DNA of 64,000 nt from Nymphaea colorata (lineage: Eukaryota; Streptophyta; Magnoliopsida; Nymphaeales; Nymphaeaceae): the NCBI RefSeq assembly GCF_008831285.2, contig NC_045149.1, positions 4,579,500-4,643,499 of the forward strand, in the 5' to 3' direction. The first letter of the stretch is position 1. Every line of letters begins with the position of its first letter. Positions 16,071 to 27,783 of the stretch are shown here, one piece after another. Under the pieces are notes generated by a model. It had not been told where the DNA came from and searched no databases. It was given only the letters and a program-made list of their open reading frames with translations. The position numbers were made by a program, and so were the translations under genes.

Positions 16071-16716
16071 TGGGCCAGTGAGCTAGTGGGAGGTACATTT
16101 GGATGAATGTACACTTATTTTACATGGATGAGAGGCATGAAGGCAGGTGTAGCATGGCTTTTCGAGAGGAAGTAGGACATTATGTTATGGGAGTTGTTTG
16201 TGGATGGAGTCTGCTGAATCTAATCATGAGCACCAAGTTTTGCTGGACTATTTGCGGGACAATGGAGTTTATGCTGATCTGGATGGCCTTATCGTGATCC
16301 AATCAAACAATGGCAAGTGGAGATGAAAGCTGATTTCAGTCAAAGCAAGTCACTTCCTCCCACCTTTTTTACAGGGACCTTACTTGGCACTACTCCAGCA
16401 TCTCCTTTTTATACTTTTAGATAATGTCAGTAGTAAAGTTTGGATGGCTCCTAGTTTATATTAGAGCCCCTTTCGTGTATCTAATGATCCGGGCTAAGTC
16501 TATTTGAATTCCATTTTTTGTTGTATATATCGTCCTCATTTTTATCAATCCCCATACAGGCTTTGTCTGAAAAATAAGAAAACTTTATTGCTTCTTCCTA
16601 CTACCAACAAGAATGTGCATAGTCTAAGTCTTAACCTTCTTGTTAACATGCAGCCAACTATTAACTTGGACTGTTCTCACAAGTTTTACTTTTACAGGAT
16701 CCCTCGAAGTGCAACG

Positions 16717-16879
16717 GGTAGTGCTGAGCCAGAATTTCTGTCAGGGATAGCCAAATTATATTTTTAGAAATTTTTATAGGCTGAGTGTTATCTTTCAAAA
16801 TTGTAATTTTTATCGAGTTGAACCAAAATTTTTAGAATTATAACATGAGTGGTGGGTTCACATTGCCCTTGCCCCTGGC
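16717..16879. mobile_element. Degenerate hAT-MITE-like fragment
   Basis: It begins GTGCTGAGCCAGAATTT and ends CCCTTGCCCCTGGC. This resembles the body of hAT MITEs that open with GGGGCGGAGCCAGAATTT and close with CCCCTGGCTCCGCCCC, but the outer right end is missing. The same fragment is in the paralogue (54756-54906), so it predates the duplication. No target duplication could be found. Confidence 0.35.
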
Positions 16880-17344
16880 AATTAATGGGCTACTTAACCG
16901 GACAGTGGTAATGCCAAAAATTTGTAGATGAGGGAGATACTAATATAAAAAAATATTAGATTTGTGAGGCAGCAATATGTAATAAGTCAAATTATCTGGA
17001 CGAACTAATATGAAAAAAAAAATACGTGGGTGTGTGTTAGCAACTGTGCACACCAAGCTTGCTCTACCAATGGCCCGGTAGCCAACCAATTTAAGCCTAG
17101 GCATCGGCCCAGCGTGATATTATCTAGTTTTTTCTAGTGAACTTACAAGTGTACTGCCACATTCACATTTTTCTACAGAGGAACACTTTTATTTAGTTGA
17201 TCTTGGGGTCCCACCTTTTATCTTCATTACTGTTTAAATTTCAGAACCATCAATTTCTTGATCGTGATAAGAAAGCAACTGGTTAATTAAAATGATGATG
17301 TATCAAGGGGGCACTGTTCAGTTGAAGAATGAGCATCAAGTCTA

Positions 17345-17773
17345 AGCCTAATCTGCTTAGATATTTACTTAATTAATTAATTTAATTGCTCACATATTCA
17401 AGTAAGTTTTCCTAACTTTCAGTTTATCTTTGTCCTTTGTCCTTGGAAATGATTGAACAGAGAATACAATACACCATTTTACTATGATTTTGTACATAGG
17501 GATATCTATAGGCATCACATTCGATTATTCCATAAGTAAGACTGAATCTACCAAAAAACTGACTGGCACATATAGAAATCACATGACGCTCATTTCCTTC
17601 CCCTTTTCTTTCATTTCTTTCGATAATATTGGAAATGGTGAGAAGCATGCATGGTGTCTCGGGATGACGCGTATTTCTTTTCCCTTTTTTTTTCTTCAAT
17701 TCTTTTGAGAATGGAGATGGTGAAAAATATGGTCGCATGGAAGGAAGCGTATTGCGGTACTTACGGCCAGTTC

Positions 17774-17867
<94 letters not shown>

Positions 17868-19085
17868 TTAACTTGCTGAAGGTTTGTAATGTTATAAAAC
17901 TAAGTAACGTGTGAAGGAGGGGGATGCGTGCGTACTGTCTCATCGGGCACATCGAGACCGTACTGCGCTGCGAATTAATATATGATAAGGGGGACTTTTA
18001 GCAATGTTGCCGTCTGCCGATGTATCAAATGGCTCAAACAAATAGTACGAATTAAAGAAAATGTTGTTACATGTGTTTATGGTAGCTTTAGTAACTAAGC
18101 ATGATGTCTTTAATTATAGTTTTTCAATTTTTGGCCATCAATAGCACCAGAGAGAGACATAAAATTCTTTTATGATCAATAGAACGTTAATTTCTCTAGG
18201 TCAGTTAAAGACAAGTCTTTATTTCTAGCTTTTACGTGATGCTTAATTAAGAAATATGTACGTACTTTTCACTTAATAAATCATTTAAAAGTATCCCCAT
18301 TAGCTTTTGAACACAAAACAAATGTGAAATTATTCATTAAGTACCAATAAGGTTTGATTGCATATATACATAAATCGGTGCGTCAGGAGTCATGCCAGAA
18401 GTGAGCTAACTGATGCGGTGCGTGCACGGTGTCGATTATGACAGCAATGTTGAATTAGATGAGCCGGGCCTTCTTTTTGCACCAGACGAGCAAAGCACAC
18501 AAAGCACTCACAACTTTGAATGCTGAAAGAAGGGAACTCATCGAAAAGGGTGGTGCTTTAATATAAAAATAATGGTGTATTTAGGTACATAATGACAATG
18601 AACTTCATTTTTTGTTCAATAAATTGAAAGAGATTAATTGTTTATAATGTGTGAGATAGTAAGATTACTTTAATAGTTCTTTATGCTCTACCATAGCTGC
18701 GGGGTCCCTGCAGAATCTCACATAGGATATCCCCTAATCTCACGGAAATCACACACAAAAAGTATATTATCTCATATTGAAGGTCACGCGATTGGATGAT
18801 ATAATTGACAAAGATGGTTGATTAGCCCCTTAGAACCCCGGTGCAATTTTACACACAATAAAGCAAGGCAGCTTCGATCTCTTCACCACGTACAGTCTAT
18901 TGTTTATTAGAGTTCCTCGTTTTTCAGGGTTTGTGTAGAAGGCTGCTCTTATTTACATATTAATGTTTTATACTCATTTACATATTCGTGCCCCTGAAAG
19001 CTGGTTTAAAATTTAAAGTATTAGTGCCTCTGATCAGACAAAAATTTATGTTTCCGCTACTTTTGAAGTTAATTATAGCTGTTAA
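17345..19085. other. Copy-1-specific segment, non-coding
   Basis: The paralogue jumps from GAGCATCAAGTCTAA directly to GAAGAATTAAAATCAGCC, so about 1.7 kb is present only here. It contains a long TA microsatellite (17777-17860). I see no protein similarity, no LTR-like ends and no clear target duplication, so I cannot say whether it was inserted here or deleted in copy 2. Confidence 0.5.
17777..17860. repeat. (TA)42 microsatellite
   Basis: Eighty-four bases of pure TA followed by a short CA run. Tyr-Ile open frames across it on both strands are artefacts. Confidence 0.97.
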
Positions 19086-20979
19086 TTCCCTGAAGAATTA
19101 AAATCAGCCGGTCGTCGAGCTGCAAGATGACTGAAAGATTAAAAATCATCAACAAGTCTTTAGCCACAGCATTAGCAACGGTTTATCATGTAGCAATGAT
19201 TTATGGTATTTTTAGCAATATCAAAACTTTACGATGCTTTTAGTGATGAGTTATAGGTTTTTAGCGACCTGGTAACATCAAGTAGCTGGCTGATTTAAAT
19301 TCTCCATAATTCTCATAGTTTGTTGTCAAGGGAGGATTTCCTATGAAAGAAACAAAAAGATATAATTCTGATCACAGAAAAAGAAAAATGCGATGTAGAA
19401 TATTTGGTTCCTCGGAGAATTCATATGGTATATATTTGCAGGCAATTGTGATGTTAATTTCATATGAGTATCTTTTAACAGAATTTAGGGTAGTTGTTTT
19501 TTCGGGAATGGACAGCTTGTGAATCAATTTTTGATGAACAAATTATCTTTTAAGATACAGAATTTCAGCTGTTGACTGTGAAATTTATCTTTCCACTACC
19601 TAGGTATGTATTGGAGCTTAGCGCATTTGCATGTGTGGAAAAAGTATAAAAGAACAATAAAAGAACAAATGACTCAGATTTCATGCGTTAAGAAAGGGAA
19701 TTAACTGAACTTCAGAAAATATTAGATGGTTCTACTCTCATATTTGCATGTGTGTACTTCTATGGAGCGGCAAAGTAGACATTTTTCATGAAGGAGGCCA
19801 AATTAAAGTTTCTAAATTTTGACTATAACTAGAATATCATTTTTCAAAATTTTTATATCAAATAAATAAAAATTTTCTAAAATTTATATGTAAATTTAAA
19901 AAAAAATTAAAATGTTGATAAAAACCCTACCTTTGCTCCGGCCCCTGCTTATGTGCGATGTGTGTATGTCCATGCATGCTTAAAACCCACTTAAATGAAA
20001 GTGCACGAGTGGGTTAAAGACAAACGTTAGCTTTTGGGTCTAAAGCATCAGCGGGTTTATCAGGCCAAATATTTCAGGGACGTATTCCTATGCGTAGTTA
20101 GTCGTCGCATGGAACTTTCCTGACTCCCTTCCCTGTCAGTAAAAGCCGCTTTTTGTTCTACAATTTTTTGTCTAAAAAGACGACTTGCAAACTTTCTCGC
20201 GAAATGAATAAGATTCTTCGGTCATTTTAATTTGTAACCCTTGACTATCAAATTTGCGTAAATTGGTAAAGACAATATTCTTCATAAAAACAACTTAATT
20301 CAAAGCACCTTTTATATCAAAATAGTTTTTACAAATATTTATATTTTATTTAAATAATTTTTTAACAAACAATTAAAGGATTTAGTTTTTATCGCTGACC
20401 TCAGTATCTTGTCTTTACCAATTTATATATGTGTGTTCTCCTTTGCACAATATAAAGGACGTTTATCTAGTTTGCGTAAGCAGTAAAGGGCTCGTAGAAG
20501 TACGATAAAGTTTCCTAATGGAAGAAACAAAAGGGACTTGAAGTTGTCGAGGCTATGAAACCACGAGAGAATTGACCGCGATGTGGCAGAGGGATTCGGA
20601 GCACTTCATTCGAATCTACCAACGCATATTCCTTGGTTGTCCAAATAAAACAACGCAGGGTATGTGTTCTTTAATATTAAAAATTGTTCTACGACATGGA
20701 AGAGTGTTTAATTAATGGATTTGAATCGTCTGCTTAGCTCATGCTTGAACAATATATATACTCTATAAAGACAACTAAATTTTTTGGAATATTTTAGCAT
20801 TCTTTTCATGAACCTAATGTTGTGATCCATTAACCTGTCTGACAATTAAAGTTGGAGAGGAGAGCTTCGTGGTATTTGAATAGAAACGCTAATAGTATTA
20901 CGGTAACCACATAAAATAATCTCAAAACCGTTGTTTCTACATAAAAATAGATAAGGATGCCATAAATTCAAGTTGTAGT

Positions 20980-21450
20980 TAAGCCTGGGCAACGGGCTGG
21001 GCCACCGCCGGGTACCCAGTACCCGGCCCGTTACGGGCTTGGGCCCGGGCCTTGAAATAATGATTTCCGGGTTAAGCCCGGCCCGGTAATTAACGGGTCA
21101 GGCTCGGCCTGCCGTTGTGATCGTCGGCGGCCCAAGAAGCCCGACATCATTATTTTTTTTTTCAAAAAACTGAATGTTGAGGTAGCCGAGCGACGCGCAT
21201 TGCCCGAGGTCTGCCAGAACATGATCATTCCTCTATATCTCTCCACCCCTGTCATCTAAAAACCGCTACAACTTAAGCCTCTGTTTCTATGGGTCGCCGA
21301 TGCCAAGCTCACTTGTCTCCCTCCCTATGTTCTTTAACTCCTTTAACCCGAAAAAGCCCGGCCCGTTAATAATCGGGTCGGGCCGGGCCTCGGGCATAAG
21401 TTGAAGCCCGAGGCCCATATTAGGTGGGCCCGGCCCGATGCCCAGCCTTA
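20980..21450. mobile_element. hAT-type GC-rich MITE, 471 bp, with 8-bp target duplication
   Basis: The left end is TAAGCCTGGGCAACGGGC; the reversed right end is TAAGGCTGGGCATCGGGCC. The element is strikingly GC-rich (GGGCCCGG words) in AT-rich surroundings. Both sides carry GTTGTAGT (20972-20979 and 21451-21458), an 8-bp duplication. In the paralogue near 56,925-56,940 the site is empty (AAGTTGTATTAGCTCTC). A short open frame inside (GCCCGG-rich, minus strand) is not a gene. Confidence 0.92.
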
Positions 21451-21460
21451 GTTGTAGTAG

Positions 21461-21578
<118 letters not shown>

Positions 21579-22079
21579 ACTCTAATATGATGGATGTTGT
21601 TGGATAACTAAAAAAATTATTTTACCACTAAAAGGTATTGCTAAAACCACCATAAATCATTCTTATATCATAAACCGTTGCTAGCGCCCTTATATGGCTA
21701 TTATTTGGTGATCAATTTTTATTTGTAGCCATTTAACAACAAAAGGCATGGTTTCCTTTTTTTTTTCATTTACAATAAAAATAACTTTAGGCAGGGGAGG
21801 CCGTTGTCTCCCCCGACCTCCCGCAGCCTTGCCTCAAAGTTGTATTGAATGTTAAAATAAAATAAAAAACGGCACCAGCAACTGCCCCACCTCCGCCAGA
21901 AACCGCCGCAACGCCTTCCTATCGCTGGTGACTTGCCCTTTGCTGAGCGCAGAGTCAAGGTAGGGCCCGCATGAACCCTAACTCCACTTAAAAAAAACAA
22001 AAAATTAAATTACATGTTGTTTTTTATAAAAAATTTGAATCATTTCACGATTTTATTTTAAAGCAATATTATTTAAATG

Positions 22080-22613
22080 TATCAAAATCTAATTTAGAAA
22101 ATGATACTATTTAGATTTGAAAATCATATTGAATTAGGAAATTGGATTTAAGGAATTAGATTTGAATTTGGCTAATGGACTTGTGCATGATCTATCTAAG
22201 CTTGGATTTTGGAGATTGATTTTGATGAAAACGGGGTGCAAACTTAAATCAAGATTTATTTGGATTTGATTAGTTTTGGATTCAAGTTTGAAATACGTTG
22301 ATATAGGTAAAAAATTGTGGCTTGATGGAAATAATTCTGAATTTTTGGAAATTGGCTTTAGTGGAGCTTGGGTACGGTTGTTTGGACTGGATTACCTAGA
22401 TTTGGACTTTAAATATCAATTTTATGGATTTCAAAAAGACAAATTTGAAAAATTGAATTTGGTTTAGTATGATGAGATAAAATTAAAATATTGATTTTGA
22501 GAATTAGATGAAATTCAAAATTGGATTTTAGATTCTGAAAACAATGTTGATGTAGCCTTGGGGTTGGTGCAAATGATCATTTAAGTTTCACAAATTGTGA
22601 TGGGCAGCCGGAC
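22080..22613. repeat. AT-rich block shared with 60,120-60,690
   Basis: Collinear with the other copy over its whole length. The paralogue carries an extra 45-bp tandem unit near its start. Short open frames in both copies (around 22,276-22,467 and 60,360-60,557) look similar only because the DNA is duplicated. Their composition (Leu, Phe, Asp, Gly) and lack of family similarity argue against a gene. Confidence 0.8.
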
Positions 22614-24180
22614 AGGACTCAGCACAAAATCCCAAATATAAAATTCCAAGTTTACCCCCCTAAATGTCACTCAAGCATGTATATACCTATCCCGTATCAA
22701 GAGCGTAAATGCCAACAGAATCAACCAAATCATTTGTTGATATTTTCGTTGCCAAAATAATGTTCTCCTTTTCACTTGGCCTATTGGGAGGGCCATTGGG
22801 ACTACACACAAACCATTCGCTGTGAATACGGATGAACTAACATAATATATACAACTAACATGCATGTGCCTGCAACACCTACTGAGTCCCAAATGGAATA
22901 CCCATGGGCTGTAAAATAACTTCATACCAGGGTTGTAGTCTTGTAGAATGCTCGAAATCAATACACCAAATGTGCCTGTTGATGACACATGATTCCTAAC
23001 ACATGGAACACCATGTATCATCCTTGAGGAAATTTTCACCACCTACAATGACAAATATTATATTTACAAAAAAAAAAAAAAAAAACTCAAGGAATGTGGA
23101 ATAAGAACTTAACCCGGGAGGGGTCGACTTAATTTTTGAAACCTTTTAGGGCTCAAGTGAACAGGTCACAGAGTGGAGCCTCCCAGTGCTACTCTTGTGA
23201 CAGCTGCAGTTCATTGGCCTCTACTCCTCTTGCAACACGAAGTCGATTATATACATTGTCCCTGTGTACATAATTTTATGCATAATTTTAATAATAATAA
23301 AAAATTATTAATACAAAAAGAAAGTTTTTGTATAGACAAAAAAGAAAACCTCAAAAAAAAAAAGACTTGGAGATTCAATAAAGGTAAAGTTTGTGAGTCC
23401 GTGTATATATATTGTTGTAACCAATATACCCCTTTAAATAGTAAAAAAAAGCATTTTTCTCTTATAGCAGTATCTTATTATCACATAAATTATTTTATAA
23501 CATCAGAAACATGATCTCATAGCTATGTTTACCATTATCTCATACATCTATCCTTTATTTCATTATCTTATAAATAGTTTATTATCCCATAAACATTATC
23601 ACTTATGTTTAGTGTTATCTCATTATCTCATAAATCTTTTGTTATCTCATAAACATTATCTCATGCATCCATTCGTTTGATATCTCATTATCTCATAAAT
23701 CTTTTCGTACTTTATAAATATTATCTCATACTTGTATGTTATTTCATACTTATTTGTTATCATACATACATATACAATGTTTAGACATGAAAGTAAATGT
23801 ATATATTAGTAATAGGGTTCACATTTGGCGTACTCTCATTACATACACAGAGCGACGTACAAAACTCTCTTTCCTTGCAGCAATTGCAGCTACCTTCCAT
23901 TGACTGGTATATCTCTTTCCTTCTCCTCTTCTATAGAATTAGAGATTCTAGGGGGGAATAGTGATCACCTCAAAAATTCAATGACTCACCAAAAAAAAAA
24001 AATCAAAGCGCAAAGTAACCCTAAAGATCAAACAGAAAAAGCTAAAAGACCCCTATTTATGCATGCATGTAGGGAGGGAGAGAGAGAGAGAGAGAAAAGA
24101 ATAACATCGCGAGACAGAAAGATGCCAAATTCAGAACCGTACACACTGGAGAAGGCTTGTCATTGAAGCAGCAAATGGCT
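22614..24180. other. Copy-1-specific segment with an exon-like open stretch
   Basis: The paralogue passes directly from CAGCCA to GAAAAGAG, so about 1.57 kb is unique to copy 1. On the minus strand, 23,042-22,671 is an open stretch of 123 codons preceded by a plausible AG acceptor. It includes KISSRMIHGVPCVRNHVS, TGTFGVLISS and LCVVPMALPIGQVKRR. It does not look like random translation of AT-rich DNA, but I do not recognise the family. The rest holds poly-A (about 23,070-23,087), an ATCTCATA-rich tract and a short GA run (24,070-24,094). Confidence 0.4.
23511..23760. repeat. Degenerate minisatellite built on TTATCTCATAAA
   Basis: The words ATCTCATA and TATCTCATTATCTCATAAA recur about fifteen times with irregular spacing. 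No longer exact unit is evident. Confidence 0.75.
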
Positions 24181-26074
24181 GCTAGAAAAGAGCATTGACC
24201 GTATAGCATCTTGCTGAATTCAAAACCGTAGGCTGGAGAAGCCCATCACCGAAGAACTGCAGACTCCATTCATCTGTTATGAAAAGGCAGCTGTGTCTGG
24301 TGAACAACAGCTGCATGTGTCGGTGAAGAAGATTGACCAACATTGGATGAACCCATTGTTGAGTCGGGTCCAGCTTCAAGTGAAGACCCGACCCGCCCAC
24401 TCACTTGAGTGAGCGGGCGATGAAAAGAGGAAGGGCACCCAATGGTGTCCAACCCTCTCTCGTTCAACTCTCTTTTCCCAAATAGAAAGATGGCTCTTTC
24501 CTCTCACTCTCACATAGCAAAACGAGAAGGGGAGGAGGAAGGCAAGAAGAGAATGAGGAGAAAAACGCAGCAAGGCTGCGTGGGTTGGTCAGCAGGTCAA
24601 GAAGAGAGAGAAGAGACAAAGAAGAAAGAAGGAATGAAGGAAGTCTTCAATGGGTGATCTTTTTTTTTTTTATTCTTTCTTCCATTCGTATAAGATAGTG
24701 TTATTCTTCTTTTGTGTTCTCTGTTTTTCTTAAAACAGTAGAGATGTTATTAGTGTATTTGGCCTCCTTTGATATATACAAAGTCTCCTTGCACGCGGAT
24801 GTTTACTCCATTATTGGGAGTTTTTCCATGTATACTTGATCTTCAGCAAGCTGTCACACCCTCTCGTGTTCTCTTCCGTCTTCAGTCTTCCTCTGCCTTA
24901 CCTTTCCCTTCTTCCCCCGAGTAGTGTCACCCCTTCCCGATTTTTCCCTCTCTCTGTTTTGAGTCTCCTCGCACACTCACATAGCTCTCTACTCACACTC
25001 TCTCTCCCACCAGTCTTTCCTCAATTCCAGTGTGTCTCACTCTCACTATCTCTCACCCTCGACCGAGCATTCTCATGCTGCACTCTCCCTCTCGCCTGTC
25101 TTTTCCCATGCCCGATTGCAGTGTCTATCCGTGCGTGTGTCTCCCTCTGCCGAACCAGCTCTTCACTACCGGATGCCCTCTACTCGCGGTAGACCCCTAT
25201 TTTGATCTCTTTTTTGCTCATTCTCACTCTATTTAGTGTTGTTTGATCAGATTGCAGCTTGGGGACGCTTTTTTCCCCTCATACCAGTGAATTGAAAGCA
25301 TTGGAGGCGACAATAGCAAACAATCTTTGGTGTTGGTGCCCAGTCGAGCGGTTGGTGTGGCTGTCGGGAGCACTACAGCAATTAGGACTCTAAGAGTGGG
25401 GTGAACGAGGCCTAATTGAATCTAATTTGTCTAATTTTTTTTATTAGTGCATGTATAATTATTATTTGAGCATGCTAAATTAAAGATTTGATGATTTAGA
25501 ATGCATGTTCAAGACTTTGCTATATTATGGAAGGTCTAGGACTATTTTGCAGGGACGGTGATCTATGTATATAATTATCTTTTCAGCATGATGGGTTAAC
25601 TTTTGAAGCGGTTAGGTAGCATGGTAGAGATTTTGATATTATGGAGAAGGTGTAGAACCATTTTTGCGAACCCATGGTGCATGATATTGTCGATGTCTGT
25701 AAAGAGTATGTAAGCTGGGAAACATAATTACTAGAAGACGCCTCAACCAAGAAAACAAGTGAAACATATTGGTGATAGGTTGAATCGAAATTTTGAGTTT
25801 AATCGTTTGGTCACAACCTCAAAAAGTTGGGAAGAAACTTGTTGGAAGGCTTTGTAGGCCGATACTACCTCTCGACACCCACTTGAAGCGATGACCTATG
25901 CCTCAATGATCTTATTTTGTACTGATATAGATTGTGAAGTGAAACAAGAAAACTAATCTCTTGAATATTTTTGCAGGTACATTGAGCACGTCGAGGAGAC
26001 CTTGAGCAACAAGATTCGAAGCTCGAGGTGATTTTGGGTTATTTCTGCGACGCACAACAGGTATGGCGACATTC

Positions 26075-27599
26075 CAAGCAAATCTCTGCCTAGGGCTAAC
26101 TTTAGAATGTGTGCCTTTGAGGATGGTTGGATCCTATGATTGTGTTATAATTGAATGAATGTATGCATGTGATTGAACAGTTATAAGATTGGTTTTGTTT
26201 TTAAAATTGCTACGCAATTACATGTGTATGGTAGTATAACTATTTAGGATAGATGAGGTGGAATATCGAGTCGAGTATCTTCTTGACCCCAATTGTACAT
26301 TAGAAAACACCTTAAAATAATAACTGCATAAGACAGCTATGAGCCAATTACAGATCGAGACTACTCTCCATAGTTCGGCTAAGTTTTGTAAGATGTGTTT
26401 GATATGTTTGATTGATGTTGATGTTGAAATATGTTTCGTATGCATTGTCTTGGGCACGATGCAATTGAATGAATTTGAATGGTAAATATACCCGTAAAAT
26501 TATAACGGCTAGCTAAGAGTATTGACTATGTGTGTGACCCTTGTAGGGAGGTATCTTGAGGTATGGGTGTACTCGTGAAGTGAACTAACCTATTGTGCTA
26601 GCCGGTCATTTTGTGAATGTTTTTCCCTAATGATAAGTTAATAAAGAATAATAGATATAAGGCTAGTGGGTTATGACAATGTGTTTGGGAGATGTCCCGC
26701 CCTCACCACTGGTCTCACCTGCTCAGAGTGCAGGCGGTGCAAGGCCCTAGAATATTTTTGTGTGATGTGCTTGGAGCGTTGGGCTCTCGCCTTCCCAACC
26801 TAGTGTCCCAGGAAAGGCTGAGCAACTCCCCTTGGAATTCACACATCCATGAATGACTGCTCTATCGCTGCAGCGTAAACGGATCCGTAACGTTTTGAGC
26901 AACCACATGGGTTTCTCCTGACTATAGGTATGTGTTTGCACCTACATGAATTGTCAATTCACTAAAGTTAATGTTAATGATATGATTGTAAATAAAAAAA
27001 ATGTGAATGAAGTGAATGTGCATGAAGTGCATGTGACAATCGAGTGTATTAATTGTGGTGATTGAGTGGTCCCTACATGTGGAATATGTGAAGGGCTATC
27101 ATGACAAGTTATGTGACTTTAGACAACTACCATGATGTAGTAGTGTTTGCATTTTTTGTATATGTTACATCTCAGATTTGAGCTCTTACCATAGAGGGTT
27201 AGGTATCTGGTGTGTTGCCATACTGGAAGGTTAAGCCTTCTGTTATTTATTTTTTCAGGTTTTGATGGACTTGGGGCAACATATTCATCAGATGGCTCAA
27301 CTCACATCCTACTAAGGAGATTTTGGGTCTACTGTAGTGTCGACGTGTCATGTTTTCGGTCGCATTAATGTCTTGTTTTGTTAGATATCAATGTTGTTTT
27401 TCTGGAGCATTTTTATCATGTGTATCACTGAGGAATATGAAGTGATTTTATATGAACTGAATTTTACTACATAATGAAATGTTTCTTCATTGTCTTTTAA
27501 TTTGCATTGCTCATCTTGAATTGTTGTGTCGTCGCACCTCGACGTTTTACGTTTTAACAAAACAAAAATTATTTAGGGTAAAAAGTTTGGAGTGTGACA
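26075..27599 (+). repeat. 5' LTR of the gypsy element (alignable part)
   Basis: From CAAGCAAATC-CTGCCTAGG at 26,075 to the terminal GTGTGACA at 27,592-27,599, this matches 32,890-34,448 with many substitutions and small indels. The LTR start corresponding to TGTAATGTTGAG at 32,401 was not found. The upstream 24.35-26.07 kb has a CT-rich tract (24,836-25,236) resembling the CT-rich part of the 3' LTR, plus about 0.8 kb with no counterpart there. The 3' LTR therefore probably lost internal sequence. Confidence 0.85.
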
Positions 27600-27601
27600 G
27601 C

Positions 27602-27614
27602 TTTGCTATTAGAG
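27602..27614 (+). other. Decayed primer-binding site
   Basis: TTGCTATTAGAGC lies two bases after the LTR end. The usual plant retrotransposon site, complementary to initiator tRNA-Met, is TGGTATCAGAGC, and three or four positions have changed. Confidence 0.7.
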
Positions 27615-27783
27615 CTATAGAAAACCCCCATTATAGATGTGAATTGAAACCTATATATGAAACCATGTTGCCCAGGTATGTGCTATTTCATTGAGCATTT
27701 ATTGTAGTTTTGATTTTACAGTGATATATACGTATAGAATGTGATTAATGATTTGATTTGAGATATTATGGTGATGCACCATT

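Noticed and set aside
17424-17914. Long open frames rich in Tyr-Ile on both strands across TA tracts, here and at 15,737 and 61,167
   Set aside because: TA repeats read as Tyr-Ile in every frame and lack stops. The flanking parts of these frames match no protein.
22276-22467. Similar short proteins at 22,276-22,467 and 60,360-60,557
   Set aside because: Their likeness comes from the duplicated DNA. The starts differ, there is no family match, and low-complexity Leu/Asp/Phe content is expected from this AT-rich block.
23511-23760. A CRISPR-like array of ATCTCATA repeats
   Set aside because: The repeat is short, irregularly spaced and degenerate, with no constant spacer length, in a plant genome; it is a minisatellite.
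24836-25236. Ser/Leu/Pro-rich open frames here and at 32,594-32,972 and 32,613-32,935
   Set aside because: They are translations of CT-rich LTR DNA. The composition alone produces Ser, Leu and Pro, and the frames are not conserved between LTRs.
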